The notes under the pieces: model-generated
Database searches by the model: none
Told to the model about the DNA's origin: nothing
Seen by the model: the letters and a program-made list of their open reading frames with translations, nothing else
Program-made: the position numbers and the translations under genes
Part shown: positions 8,218-15,809 of the stretch, in pieces
How positions within the stretch are numbered: position 1 is the stretch's first letter
Layout of the letters: each line of letters opens with the position of its first letter
Source of the DNA: Phytohabitans maris
GTDB lineage: Bacteria > Actinomycetota > Actinomycetes > Mycobacteriales > Micromonosporaceae
Assembly (NCBI RefSeq): GCF_031085175.1
Contig: NZ_JAVHUY010000003.1
Coordinates: forward strand, 186,001-250,000
Length of the DNA: 64,000 nt
Reading direction: 5' to 3'

Positions 8218-9303
8218 TTACAAGCGGCTGCGGCGGGGATCCCACCGGGATTGGAGACGTTCGCCGATGAGGTTGAAGGCGAAGACGGTCAGGAACAGCG
8301 CGGCGCCGGGCACCAGCACGACGTGCGGGTGCTGCTCGAACACACCCTGCTGCCCTTCGGCGATCATGTTGCCCCAGGACGGTTCCGGTTGCCTGATGCC
8401 GAGGCCGAGGAAGCTGAGCGACGCCTCGGCGACGATGAGCGCGGCGACGACGATCATCGAGTACGAGATGAGACTGGGCAGGACGTTGGGGAGCAGCTCG
8501 CGGAGGAAGACGCGGGTGTGCGTGGCCCCCATGGAGCGGGCCGCCTCGACGAACTCGCGCTCGGCCACCTGCATGCTGACCGCGCGGGCCAGCCGTACGT
8601 TGAGCGGCACGGCGAGGATCGACAGTCCAAGCAGGAGGGTGCTGACGCTCGGCTCGAGGTTGGTCGCCAGCGCCAGCAGCAGGACCAGCGGCGGGAAGGC
8701 GAGCAGCGCGTTGACCAGCGTGCCGATCACCCGGTCGGTGAGGCCGCGCCGGTAGCCGGCGACGACCCCGATCGTGCCGCCGACCACGAGGCCGACGGCG
8801 ACCGCGATCACCGAGATGGTCAGCGACGCGCGGGCGCCGTACACCACCCGGGAGAGCAGGTCGAGGCCGAAGTTGTTGGTACCCAACGGATGCGAGCTGA
8901 ACAGGTCGGGGCGTGCCATCGACGGCTCGATCAGGCTCGCCGCGGTGTCGCTCGGGTCGGGCAGCGGCAGCAGCGGCGCCAGGGCGGCCGAGCCGACCAC
9001 GAGGACCAGCCACCCGCACAGCACCCAGAACAGCACGTCGACGCGCGGGCCGGCCGCGAAGCGCAGCAGGTCGCCGAGGCCGCGGTAGGCGACCACCGCG
9101 CCGGCCAGCGCGAGCAGCCACGCCACCGGCGACGGCACGCCGCCGAGCCAGCCGCCGGCGCCGGCGAGGAAGGCGAGCAGCCCGGCGGCGAGGAGCACCG
9201 CGCCGCGTACGCCGACCGCCACCGGACGCCGCCGGCGCCGCGGTCCGGCCGGCTCACCGACCGCCCGCTCGCGGACGGCATCGAGAACGTCAAGCTCGTT
9301 CAC
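8218..9303 (-). CDS. ABC transporter permease, OppC/DppC-like, with extended N-terminus
   Basis: This 361-residue permease has the binding-protein-dependent transport domain in its C-terminal two thirds, with the EAA loop FVEAARSMGATHTRVFLREL. OppC-type proteins are commonly near 300 residues; this one has about 60 extra N-terminal residues that appear to form two additional hydrophobic helices before the usual first helix (FWVLCGWLVLVVGSAAL). The GTG start at 9303 overlaps the end of the OppB-like gene by 14 nt. Together the two permeases form the transmembrane pore. Confidence 0.92.
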   Translation of the reverse strand: MNELDVLDAVRERAVGEPAGPRRRRRPVAVGVRGAVLLAAGLLAFLAGAGGWLGGVPSPVAWLLALAGAVVAYRGLGDLLRFAAGPRVDVLFWVLCGWLVLVVGSAALAPLLPLPDPSDTAASLIEPSMARPDLFSSHPLGTNNFGLDLLSRVVYGARASLTISVIAVAVGLVVGGTIGVVAGYRRGLTDRVIGTLVNALLAFPPLVLLLALATNLEPSVSTLLLGLSILAVPLNVRLARAVSMQVAEREFVEAARSMGATHTRVFLRELLPNVLPSLISYSMIVVAALIVAEASLSFLGLGIRQPEPSWGNMIAEGQQGVFEQHPHVVLVPGAALFLTVFAFNLIGERLQSRWDPRRSRL

Positions 9304-10324
9304 GGCGGATCCTCGGGTCGAGCCAGGTGTACGAGATGTCGACGAGCGCGTTGACCGCCACGTAGCCGAAGGCGATCACCAGTACGGCGCCCTGCATGAG
9401 GATCACGTCGCCGTCGGAGGCCGCCTTGACGATGAGGCTGCCCAGCCCCGGGAGGCCGAAGAGGGTCTCCACGATGACCGTGCCGCCGAGCAGCCGGCCG
9501 AGGCTGACCCCGGCGATGGTGACCATCCCCAGCGACGAGGGCCGCAGCGCCTCGCGCAGCAGCACCCGCGCCCTGGGCATGCCCTTGGCCTTGGCGGCGA
9601 GGATGAAGTCCTCGCGCAGGGTGGCGACGAGGTCGTTGCGGAGCAGCCGGGAGTAGATCGCCGCCTCGTTGAGCGCGAGCGTCAGCGCCGGCAGGAACGC
9701 GTAGTAGAGGTTCTGCGCCAGCCCCGCGTCGCCGAGCCGCTGCCAGCCGTTGCGCGGGAAGAGCCCGGTCTGGTTGACCAGCAGCATGATGATCAGGAGG
9801 CCGAGCAGGAAGCTGGGCACCGAGATCACGCCGAAGACGGTCGCGGTGAGCATCCGGTCGACCCGGCCGCCCGGGTGGGACGCGCAGAACAGGGCGACCG
9901 GGATGGCGATCACGACCGCCAGCAGCACGGCGAGGAACGCCAGCTCCGCGCTCACCGGCAGCGCGGTGAGGATGCGGTCCATGACGTCGCCGCCCGGCGG
10001 GATCGGCGTGCGGCCGAGGTCGCCGTGGAGGGCGTCCCAGAGCCAGGTGACGTACCGCAGCAGGAACGGCTCGTCGAGCCCCATCTCCTGCCGCAGCGCG
10101 GCGTACTCCTCCGGCGGGCGCTCCGGCCCGAGGATGGCGATCGTCGGGTCGCCCGGCAGCAGCGAGGCGAACGAGAACGTCAGGAAGCTCGCCAGCAGCA
10201 GCACGACGACCAGCTCGCCGAAGCGGCGCGCGAGATGGCGGACGGTCGGGATGGTGCGGCGGGTGCGCGCTCTCGCCTTGTCGCCGGGACTCTTTCGGGT
10301 TCCGGCGAGAGCTGTGTCGGTCAC
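9290..10324 (-). CDS. ABC transporter permease, OppB/DppB-like
   Basis: This 344-residue permease has an N-terminal helix (ELVVVLLLASFLTFSFASLL), the GDP motif that follows it in OppB proteins, and an EAA loop with DFILAAKAKGMPRARVLLREAL. It is the first gene of the ten-gene operon running to 889. GTG 10324 is the only suitable start and has GGTGAG upstream. A perfect KstR2-like box lies 69 bp further upstream, and the KstR2-like gene at 10,563 is divergent from it. Confidence 0.92.
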   Translation of the reverse strand: MTDTALAGTRKSPGDKARARTRRTIPTVRHLARRFGELVVVLLLASFLTFSFASLLPGDPTIAILGPERPPEEYAALRQEMGLDEPFLLRYVTWLWDALHGDLGRTPIPPGGDVMDRILTALPVSAELAFLAVLLAVVIAIPVALFCASHPGGRVDRMLTATVFGVISVPSFLLGLLIIMLLVNQTGLFPRNGWQRLGDAGLAQNLYYAFLPALTLALNEAAIYSRLLRNDLVATLREDFILAAKAKGMPRARVLLREALRPSSLGMVTIAGVSLGRLLGGTVIVETLFGLPGLGSLIVKAASDGDVILMQGAVLVIAFGYVAVNALVDISYTWLDPRIRRERA

Positions 10325-10393
10325 GGCTCACCGCCTCGGCTCGGCGTTTCTGGCAGGTTAAGTGTTGCCACTGTAAGGCGCGTCACGTGGCGA

Positions 10394-10407
10394 ATCAAGC
10401 GCTTGTT
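10394..10407. promoter_or_regulatory. KstR2-like operator (transporter operon side)
   Basis: ATCAAGCGCTTGTT matches AnCAAGnnCTTGnT at all ten fixed positions. It lies 69 bp upstream of the OppB-like gene on the minus strand and 100 bp from a second perfect copy beside the divergent TetR gene. This suggests that the two operons are controlled separately from the same intergenic region. Confidence 0.85.
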
Positions 10408-10506
10408 AGATTGTGGCGAGCCCTTGTCCGAAGGGCCGACGGCCGGCTGTCCGGTCCGTCGACATGCCGGGCCGAGTCGCTCTCGCCGCAACGCGTGCGA
10501 CGCTAT

Positions 10507-10520
10507 ACCAAGCGCTTGCT
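10507..10520. promoter_or_regulatory. KstR2-like operator (TetR side)
   Basis: ACCAAGCGCTTGCT is a perfect match to AnCAAGnnCTTGnT and ends 42 bp before the ATG of the KstR2-like regulator at 10,563. The position fits autoregulation of that gene. The rest of the 238-bp intergenic region shows no other clear feature. Confidence 0.85.
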
Positions 10521-10562
10521 TTATAGTGACTGGGCGACCTGCTTCCGATTGGGTGGTACTCC

Positions 10563-11183
10563 ATGCCAGATCCGACCGACCGCCGCCAGTTCATCCTCGA
10601 CACGGCCGCGGAGCTCTTCGCCGGCAAGGGGATCGCCGCGACCACGGTGCGGGAGATCGCGGAGCGGGTCGGGATGCTCTCCGGCAGCCTGTACCACCAC
10701 TTCGCCTCGAAGGACGCGATCGTCAACGAGATCGTCTCCAGCTACCTCACCGACCTGCAGGCCGGCTACCGGGAGGCGGTGGCGACCCACCCCGGGCCGC
10801 GGGAGCGGATCGCGGCGCTGGTGCGGGTCTCGCTGGAGGTGGCGCAGACCCACCCGCACGCGACCGAGATCTACCAGAACGAGTTCAAGAACCTGCGCAA
10901 GCTGCCCGGCTTCGAGGACTTCAAGGCGGCCGCCGCCGAGATCCAGCACACCTGGCTGGAGACGCTCGACGACGGCGTACGCCGGGGCGCGCTGCGGGCG
11001 GACATCCCGACCCGGGTCTTCTACCGCGTCATGCGCGACTCGCTGTGGCTGTCGGTGCGCTGGTTCCGCAGCGGCCCGGACTACGACACCGAGCGCCTCG
11101 CGGACACCTTCGTCACCATCTTCCTCGACGGGTACGCCGGCGCCGGCGACCGCTCCCTGACCGGGTCAGCGGCCGTCGGCTGA
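10563..11183 (+). CDS. TetR-family repressor, KstR2-like (paralogue 1)
   Basis: This 206-residue protein has a TetR N-terminal helix-turn-helix at about residues 28-47, with the recognition-helix sequence LSGSLYHHF that is also found in KstR2. The C-terminal ligand domain shares HPHATEIYQNEF and YRVMRDSLWLSVRWFR with the second regulator at 48,726. KstR2 is known to release DNA on binding a steroid ring C/D acyl-CoA (HIP-CoA), so an acyl-CoA ligand is likely here. A perfect operator lies just upstream, and the end overlaps the convergent thioesterase gene by 18 nt. GGGTGG precedes the ATG. Confidence 0.88.
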   Translation: MPDPTDRRQFILDTAAELFAGKGIAATTVREIAERVGMLSGSLYHHFASKDAIVNEIVSSYLTDLQAGYREAVATHPGPRERIAALVRVSLEVAQTHPHATEIYQNEFKNLRKLPGFEDFKAAAAEIQHTWLETLDDGVRRGALRADIPTRVFYRVMRDSLWLSVRWFRSGPDYDTERLADTFVTIFLDGYAGAGDRSLTGSAAVG

Positions 11184-12023
11184 CGGCGGGATGCGCAGCA
11201 TCCCCTCCTGCGCGACGAGCGCCACGAGCCGGCCGTCCTCGGCGAAGACGCGGGCGACGCCGAGCCCTCGGCCACCGCCGGCCGACGGCGACTCCTGGTC
11301 GCAGAGGAGCCAGCCGTCCGCGCGCAGCGGGCGCAGGTACCACAGGACGTGGTCCAGCGAGGCGGACTCCAGCGCCGGGTCCTCGAAGCCGGCCCGGTGC
11401 GGCCGCAGGGCGGCGCCGAGCACGGTGAAGTCGGTCAGGTAGGCCAGCATCGCCTGGTGCAGCAGCGGGTCGTCGGGGAGCTTCGGGTCCACCCGCCACC
11501 ACCAGCGCGCCGGCATCGGGGCGCCGGCCGCCGAGCGCAGCCCGTCGTCGACGTACCGCAGGTCCAGTCCGGCGAAGCGGCGCCGGTACAGCTCCGGGTC
11601 GCGCGGGCTCATCCGGGCCATCAGCGGATGGCCGGACGGGCATCGGCTCGGGTCGCCGGCGTCCGGCATCGGGTCCTGGTGCTCCGGCCACTCCTCGGGC
11701 ACCTGCGCGGAGACCGTGGCGGAAAAGAGCGTCCGCCCGCGCTGGCGGCCGGTCACCTGGGCGGCGGCGAACGCCCGGCCGTCCTTGACCACCTCGACCG
11801 CGTACTCCACCGGCAGCGCCGAGTCGCCCGGGCGCAGGAAGCGCGCGTGGACGCTGTGCACGACCTTGCCGCCGGTGAGGCTGCGCCCGGCCGCCACCAC
11901 CGCCTGCGCCGCCACGAGCCCGCCGAAGAGGCGCAGGCTCGGCGTGTCCTGCGGGGTACCGCGGAACAGGCCCGGCCCGCACGGCTCCGGCTCGATCAGG
12001 TCGGCGACGGTGCCGGGGTTCAT
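11166..12023 (-). CDS. Acyl-CoA thioesterase II-like (TesB family)
   Basis: This 285-residue protein is a double-hotdog acyl-CoA thioesterase. The first hotdog begins near LFGGLVAAQAVVAAGRSL and contains VHSVHARFLRPGD; the second carries SLDHVLWYLRPLRADGWLL, which includes the conserved acidic active-site region. It would hydrolyse an acyl-CoA to the free acid and CoA, either to recycle CoA or to export a dead-end product. ATG 12023 overlaps the stop of the Rieske gene (ATGA). The gene is last in a three-gene operon (thiolase, Rieske oxygenase, thioesterase). Confidence 0.9.
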   Translation of the reverse strand: MNPGTVADLIEPEPCGPGLFRGTPQDTPSLRLFGGLVAAQAVVAAGRSLTGGKVVHSVHARFLRPGDSALPVEYAVEVVKDGRAFAAAQVTGRQRGRTLFSATVSAQVPEEWPEHQDPMPDAGDPSRCPSGHPLMARMSPRDPELYRRRFAGLDLRYVDDGLRSAAGAPMPARWWWRVDPKLPDDPLLHQAMLAYLTDFTVLGAALRPHRAGFEDPALESASLDHVLWYLRPLRADGWLLCDQESPSAGGGRGLGVARVFAEDGRLVALVAQEGMLRIPPSADGR

Positions 12024-13129
12024 CCCGTCGCGCCGGTGGTCCGGTCCACCGGCTGCGGCTCGTCCTCCGGGTACGCGTCCTCGGGCGCCTCGGTGCCGGC
12101 GTCCTGGAGGCTCAGCAGCCGGTTGGTGTCCTCGTCCGGGTAGAACCGGGTCGCCCAGCGGCGCAGCGTCCGGAAGCCCTTGGCCTCCGCGGTCGCCAGG
12201 CCGGGCGGCTCGGAGTACCGCTGGTGCTCCCAGATCGCCACGTCGGCCAGGAACTGGTTGTTGGCGATGCTGAGCCGACGGTAGAGCTTCTCCGGCAGCT
12301 CCGGGCTGTCGTCGCCGGGCAGCCGCTGGAACCACGACGTGGAGCGGATGTCGGAGGTGTCCTCGTCGACCGGGGTCACCGAGACCAGCGAGCGCATGTT
12401 GTCGGCGCCCCAGGCGCGGGAGAGGCCGAGGCTGATGCCGACGTTCATCGCCTCGGCGCCGCCCTTGATCTCCGTGCCGGCGCCCTTGACCGCGGAGCCG
12501 CGGCTCGGCCGGAACGTCATGTCGAACGCGACGTGGAAGACCCAGTCGTCGAACTCCTGCTTCGTGAAGCGCGGCATCTCGGCCGCCCGGTGCACGAACT
12601 TGAAGTGCGCGAAGTCCACGCCGTTCTCGATGACGTACTGCGGGTGCAGCTCCAGCCGCTCGCGGATCAGCGTGCCGACCGGGTACCCCGGGTAGAAGTC
12701 GCCGGCGGTCAGCCCGTCGCCGAAGCCGGTGAAGACGTCCGGTACCTCGAAGAGCGGCTCGCGCCCGGCCACGTCGTGCCAGACGAAGGCGCACTCGTTG
12801 CGCTCGGCGACCGGCCAGGTGCGGATCCGCCGGGCCTTGTTGGGCCGATCCTGGTACGGGATGCAGGCGTTGCGCCCCTCCCCGTTCCACTCCCAGCCGT
12901 GGAACGGGCAGACCAGGTGCTCGCCGCTGACCGTGCCGCCGTACCCGAGGTGCGCCCCGAGGTGCTCGCAGTACGCGTCGAACACGTGCAGCCGCCCGCT
13001 CCGCGTGCGGAACGCGACGAGGTCCTGGCCGAAGTACCGCAACGGCTTGACCTCGCCCACGCCGATCTCCTTGGACCAGGCGATCTGGAACCACCCGGTC
13101 GGCTTCATCGACAGCGCGATCTTGGCCAC
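12020..13129 (-). CDS. Rieske non-heme iron oxygenase, KshA-like
   Basis: This 369-residue oxygenase has the Rieske [2Fe-2S] ligands Cys54-x-His56 and Cys74-x2-His77 (CEH and CPFHGW) and the mononuclear iron site ENGVDFAHFKFVH with His175 and His180. Overall form and length resemble 3-ketosteroid 9-alpha-hydroxylase oxygenase (KshA) and related steroid Rieske oxygenases. It needs a reductase such as KshB, which is not in the window. The GTG start at 13129 is preceded by GGAGGAGAC. A steroid-ring hydroxylation role is inferred from family resemblance and the KstR2-like box upstream of the operon; the exact carbon is unknown. Confidence 0.85.
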   Translation of the reverse strand: MAKIALSMKPTGWFQIAWSKEIGVGEVKPLRYFGQDLVAFRTRSGRLHVFDAYCEHLGAHLGYGGTVSGEHLVCPFHGWEWNGEGRNACIPYQDRPNKARRIRTWPVAERNECAFVWHDVAGREPLFEVPDVFTGFGDGLTAGDFYPGYPVGTLIRERLELHPQYVIENGVDFAHFKFVHRAAEMPRFTKQEFDDWVFHVAFDMTFRPSRGSAVKGAGTEIKGGAEAMNVGISLGLSRAWGADNMRSLVSVTPVDEDTSDIRSTSWFQRLPGDDSPELPEKLYRRLSIANNQFLADVAIWEHQRYSEPPGLATAEAKGFRTLRRWATRFYPDEDTNRLLSLQDAGTEAPEDAYPEDEPQPVDRTTGATG

Positions 13130-13173
13130 GTCTCCTCCGCTCCGCTTGATGCCGCTCGCTCGAGCCGCGCCGG

Positions 13174-14322
13174 TCAGGCCAGCCGCTCGATGATGGTCAC
13201 GTTCGCGAGGCCGCCGCCCTCGCACATGGTCTGCAGCCCGTACCGGCCGCCGGTCCGCTCCAGCTCGCCCAGGAGCGAGGTCATGATGCGGGCACCGGTC
13301 GCGCCGAGCGGGTGGCCGAGGGCGATGGCGCCGCCGTTGGGGTTGGTCTTCGCCGGGTCGGCGCCGATCTCGGCCAGCCACGCCATCGGTACGCTCGCGA
13401 ACGCCTCGTTGATCTCGAACACGTCGATGTCGTCGACGGTGAGGCCGGTCCGGTCCAGCGCCCGGCGGGTGGCGGAGATCGGTGCGGTCAGCATGTAGAC
13501 CGGGTCGTCGCCGCGCACGGTCAGGTGGTGGATCCGCGCCCGGGGCCGCAGGCCGTGCCGTTCGACGGCGGTTTCCGAGGCGACCAGCAGGGCGGCCGCG
13601 CCGTCGGAGATCTGGCTGGCCAGCCCGGCGGTGATCCGGCCGCCGGGGAGCACGGGCTGGAGCGCGGCGAGCCGCTCGGCGCTGGTGTCCGCGCGCGGCC
13701 CCTCGTCGGCGCTCACCCCCTCGATCGGCAGGATCTGCGCCGCGAACCGGCCGCCGTCCCGCGCGGCCACCGCGCGCCGGTGGCTCTCCAGCGCGTACTG
13801 CTCCATCGCGTCGCGGGTCAGCCCCCACTTCTCCGCGACGAGCTCGGCGCTGCGCAGCTGGGAGACCTCGGTGCCGGCGTACCGGGCGGCGAAGCCGCGC
13901 GAGCCCTCGAACGGGGACGGCCAGCCGTACTCGGGGACCATGGCGGAGCCGATCGGCACCATGCTCATGTTCTCCACGCCGCCCGCCACGACCAGGTCCA
14001 TCGTGCCGCTGAGCACCGCCTGGGCGGCGAAGTGCACCGCCTGCTGCGACGAGCCGCACTGCCGGTCGATCGAGACGGCGGGTACCTCCTCGGGCAGGCC
14101 GGCGGCGAGCCAGGCGGTACGGGCCACGTTGGCGGTCTGCGGGCCGGCCATGTCGACGCAGCCGAAGACGACGTCGTCCACCAGCCGCGCGTCGAGGCCG
14201 ACCCGGTCGACCAGCCCGCGCAGCACGTGGGCGCCGAGGTCCGCCGGGTGTACGCCGCGCAGGCCGCCCCGCTTGCGGCCGACCGGGGTGCGGATCGCGT
14301 CGACGATGTACGCCTCGGGCAT
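13174..14322 (-). CDS. 3-ketoacyl-CoA thiolase, FadA6-like (copy 1)
   Basis: This 382-residue thiolase has nucleophile Cys89 in DRQCGSS, the FEINEAF motif, the GGAIALGHPLGATGAR His motif and the C-terminal MCEGGG cysteine. It closely resembles the copy at 35,617, including the shared PRARIHHL and EVPAVSIDRQCGSS segments, and both look like mycobacterial FadA6 of the KstR2 regulon. It would cleave a 3-ketoacyl-CoA with CoA. ATG 14322 was chosen over an upstream ATG at 14364 because family members start at this point. A near-perfect KstR2-like box lies 41 bp upstream. Confidence 0.9.
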   Translation of the reverse strand: MPEAYIVDAIRTPVGRKRGGLRGVHPADLGAHVLRGLVDRVGLDARLVDDVVFGCVDMAGPQTANVARTAWLAAGLPEEVPAVSIDRQCGSSQQAVHFAAQAVLSGTMDLVVAGGVENMSMVPIGSAMVPEYGWPSPFEGSRGFAARYAGTEVSQLRSAELVAEKWGLTRDAMEQYALESHRRAVAARDGGRFAAQILPIEGVSADEGPRADTSAERLAALQPVLPGGRITAGLASQISDGAAALLVASETAVERHGLRPRARIHHLTVRGDDPVYMLTAPISATRRALDRTGLTVDDIDVFEINEAFASVPMAWLAEIGADPAKTNPNGGAIALGHPLGATGARIMTSLLGELERTGGRYGLQTMCEGGGLANVTIIERLA

Positions 14323-14363
14323 GGCGGTCCCCTTCCGGGATCTTGTCGCAGTGTAGGTCATCA

Positions 14364-14377
14364 AGCAAGCGCTAGGT
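14364..14377. promoter_or_regulatory. KstR2-like operator (one mismatch)
   Basis: AGCAAGCGCTAGGT fits AnCAAGnnCTTGnT except for A in place of the second T of CTTG. It sits 41 bp upstream of the thiolase ATG and overlaps the TAG stop codon of the upstream VOC gene, so the end of one operon carries the operator of the next. Confidence 0.7.
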
Positions 14378-14911
14378 AGACAGATGGCCGGGTGGGTCCA
14401 GCACGGCCTCGATGCCCGCGCCGCAGAGGCCGCGCAGCGGGGCTCCCCAGAGCGCGGTGTCGACCAGCTCGACCCGGAGCCCGGAGGGCATCAGCAGGTA
14501 GCCGGTACGGGCCGCGGCGATCCGCTCGTCGAGGGTGCGCGGGGCGGCGTCCGGCGCGGGCAGCGTCTCGATCGCCGCCCCGCCGGCGACCAGCTCCGCG
14601 ATGGCGGCCGGGACGTCCGGGCACCAGTACGCCACGTGGCTCAGCGCGGCGCCGCTCCGCAGCAGCCGCCACTGCGGTCCCCGGTGCGGGTCGTCGCCGG
14701 CGCCGACGAGCTCGATCGCGCCGCCGCCGGGGAGCCGGCCGAACGCCAGCGCGAGCCGCTGCCGCACCACCCGGCCGGCCGCGTGGTCGTACGTGACGAA
14801 GTCGCGGGGCGCGGTCACCGTCCACGGCCCGACGCCGAACCGCTCGTGCTCGGCCATCGCCGCCCGCAGGTCGGCCACCGCTCCCCCGACGTGCATGACC
14901 GCGAACCGCAC
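14372..14911 (-). CDS. Glyoxalase/VOC-superfamily protein
   Basis: This 179-residue protein has two VOC-type half-domains: an N-terminal MHVGGAVADLRAAMAEHERF pattern and a second one with LSHVAYWCPDVPAAIAELVAGG followed by YLLMPSGLRVELVD. Members catalyse isomerisation, epimerisation (for example of methylmalonyl-CoA), ring-opening dioxygenation or lyase reactions with a divalent metal. GTG 14911 is six bases after the upstream stop; an ATG five codons later is an alternative. It is the last gene of the operon that begins with the aldehyde dehydrogenase at 19,681. Substrate unknown. Confidence 0.8.
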   Translation of the reverse strand: MRFAVMHVGGAVADLRAAMAEHERFGVGPWTVTAPRDFVTYDHAAGRVVRQRLALAFGRLPGGGAIELVGAGDDPHRGPQWRLLRSGAALSHVAYWCPDVPAAIAELVAGGAAIETLPAPDAAPRTLDERIAAARTGYLLMPSGLRVELVDTALWGAPLRGLCGAGIEAVLDPPGHLST

Positions 14912-14917
14912 GGCGGT

Positions 14918-15340
14918 TCAGCCCAGCCGGACCACGGCCCGCGCCGCGGCGACCACCGGCGCGCCGTCGACGCTCGCCTCCAGGGCGACCGCCACCCGGT
15001 TGCCGTCGAGCTTCTCCTCCACCCGGCCGCGCACCACGATCCGGGCGCCGCCCTCGTCCGGCACGGCGACCGGGCGGGAGAAGCGCAGCCGGTACTCGGT
15101 GACCGCGCCCGGGTCGCCGGTCCAGTCGGTGACCAGCCGGGCGACCTGGGCCATGGTGAGCATCCCGTGGGCGATGACGTCGGGCAGGCCGGCCGCCTTC
15201 GCCGCGCGCTCGTTCCAGTGGATGACGTTGAAGTCGCCGGAGGCGCCCGCGTACCGGACCAGCGCCTCCCGGGTCAGCGGGTACGCGGTCTGCGGCAGCT
15301 CGGCCCCGACCGCCACGTCCGCGAAGGCCGGCGCGGTCAT
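14918..15340 (-). CDS. MaoC-like enoyl-CoA hydratase, catalytic half
   Basis: This 140-residue single-hotdog protein carries the (R)-specific enoyl-CoA hydratase motif GDFNVIHWNE with Asp36 and His41. It overlaps by four bases a gene for a second MaoC-like half that lacks this motif. In actinobacterial steroid catabolism such split pairs (as in ChsH1-ChsH2) form a heteromeric hydratase that adds water to bulky 2-enoyl-CoA substrates. The same arrangement occurs again at 44,213-45,036, so the island has two hydratases. Confidence 0.88.
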   Translation of the reverse strand: MTAPAFADVAVGAELPQTAYPLTREALVRYAGASGDFNVIHWNERAAKAAGLPDVIAHGMLTMAQVARLVTDWTGDPGAVTEYRLRFSRPVAVPDEGGARIVVRGRVEEKLDGNRVAVALEASVDGAPVVAAARAVVRLG

Positions 15341-15801
15341 GCCGGCACCTCGACGGCGGCGGTGCCGCGGCTCATCAGCACGTTGGTCGCGGTGCAGACC
15401 AGCTCCCCGCCGGCGGCCCGGATCTCGGTGACCGTGGTGAGCCGCTCGTGCGGCCCGGCGTCCCGGATGTCGGTGATCCGCGACGAGACGCTGAGCACGT
15501 CGCCGGCGCGGATCGGCCGGTGGTGGGTGAACTCCTGGGACCCGTGGACCACGCGCTCGTACCGCATGCCCAGCTCCGGGTCGAAGATCGGGTTCTCCCC
15601 GCTGCGGCCGGTGAGCACCACGGCGAACGTGGGCGGGGCGATGACGTCGGGGTACCCGAGCGCGCGGGCCGCCTCCCGGGACAGGTACGCCGGGTGCGGG
15701 TCGCCGATCGCCTCGGCGAACTCGCGGATCTTCTCCCGGCTCACCTCGTACGGCTCCGGGGCGGCGAACGTCCGTCCGACGAACGCGCGGTTGAGGGGCA
15801 T
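15337..15801 (-). CDS. MaoC-like N-terminal dehydratase-domain protein (partner half)
   Basis: This 154-residue protein is a MaoC N-terminal-type (FAS1-like) dehydratase domain, with IREFAEAIGDPHPAYLSREAA, an IAPPTFAVVLTG core and the late GDVLSVSSRITDI strand. It lacks the D-x4-H catalytic pair and most likely forms a complex with the overlapping downstream catalytic half. ATG 15801 is preceded by AGGAGACGCC, a good ribosome site, and follows the ligase gene by eight bases. The last four bases overlap the next gene (ATGA). Confidence 0.87.
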   Translation of the reverse strand: MPLNRAFVGRTFAAPEPYEVSREKIREFAEAIGDPHPAYLSREAARALGYPDVIAPPTFAVVLTGRSGENPIFDPELGMRYERVVHGSQEFTHHRPIRAGDVLSVSSRITDIRDAGPHERLTTVTEIRAAGGELVCTATNVLMSRGTAAVEVPA

Positions 15802-15809
15802 GGCGTCTC

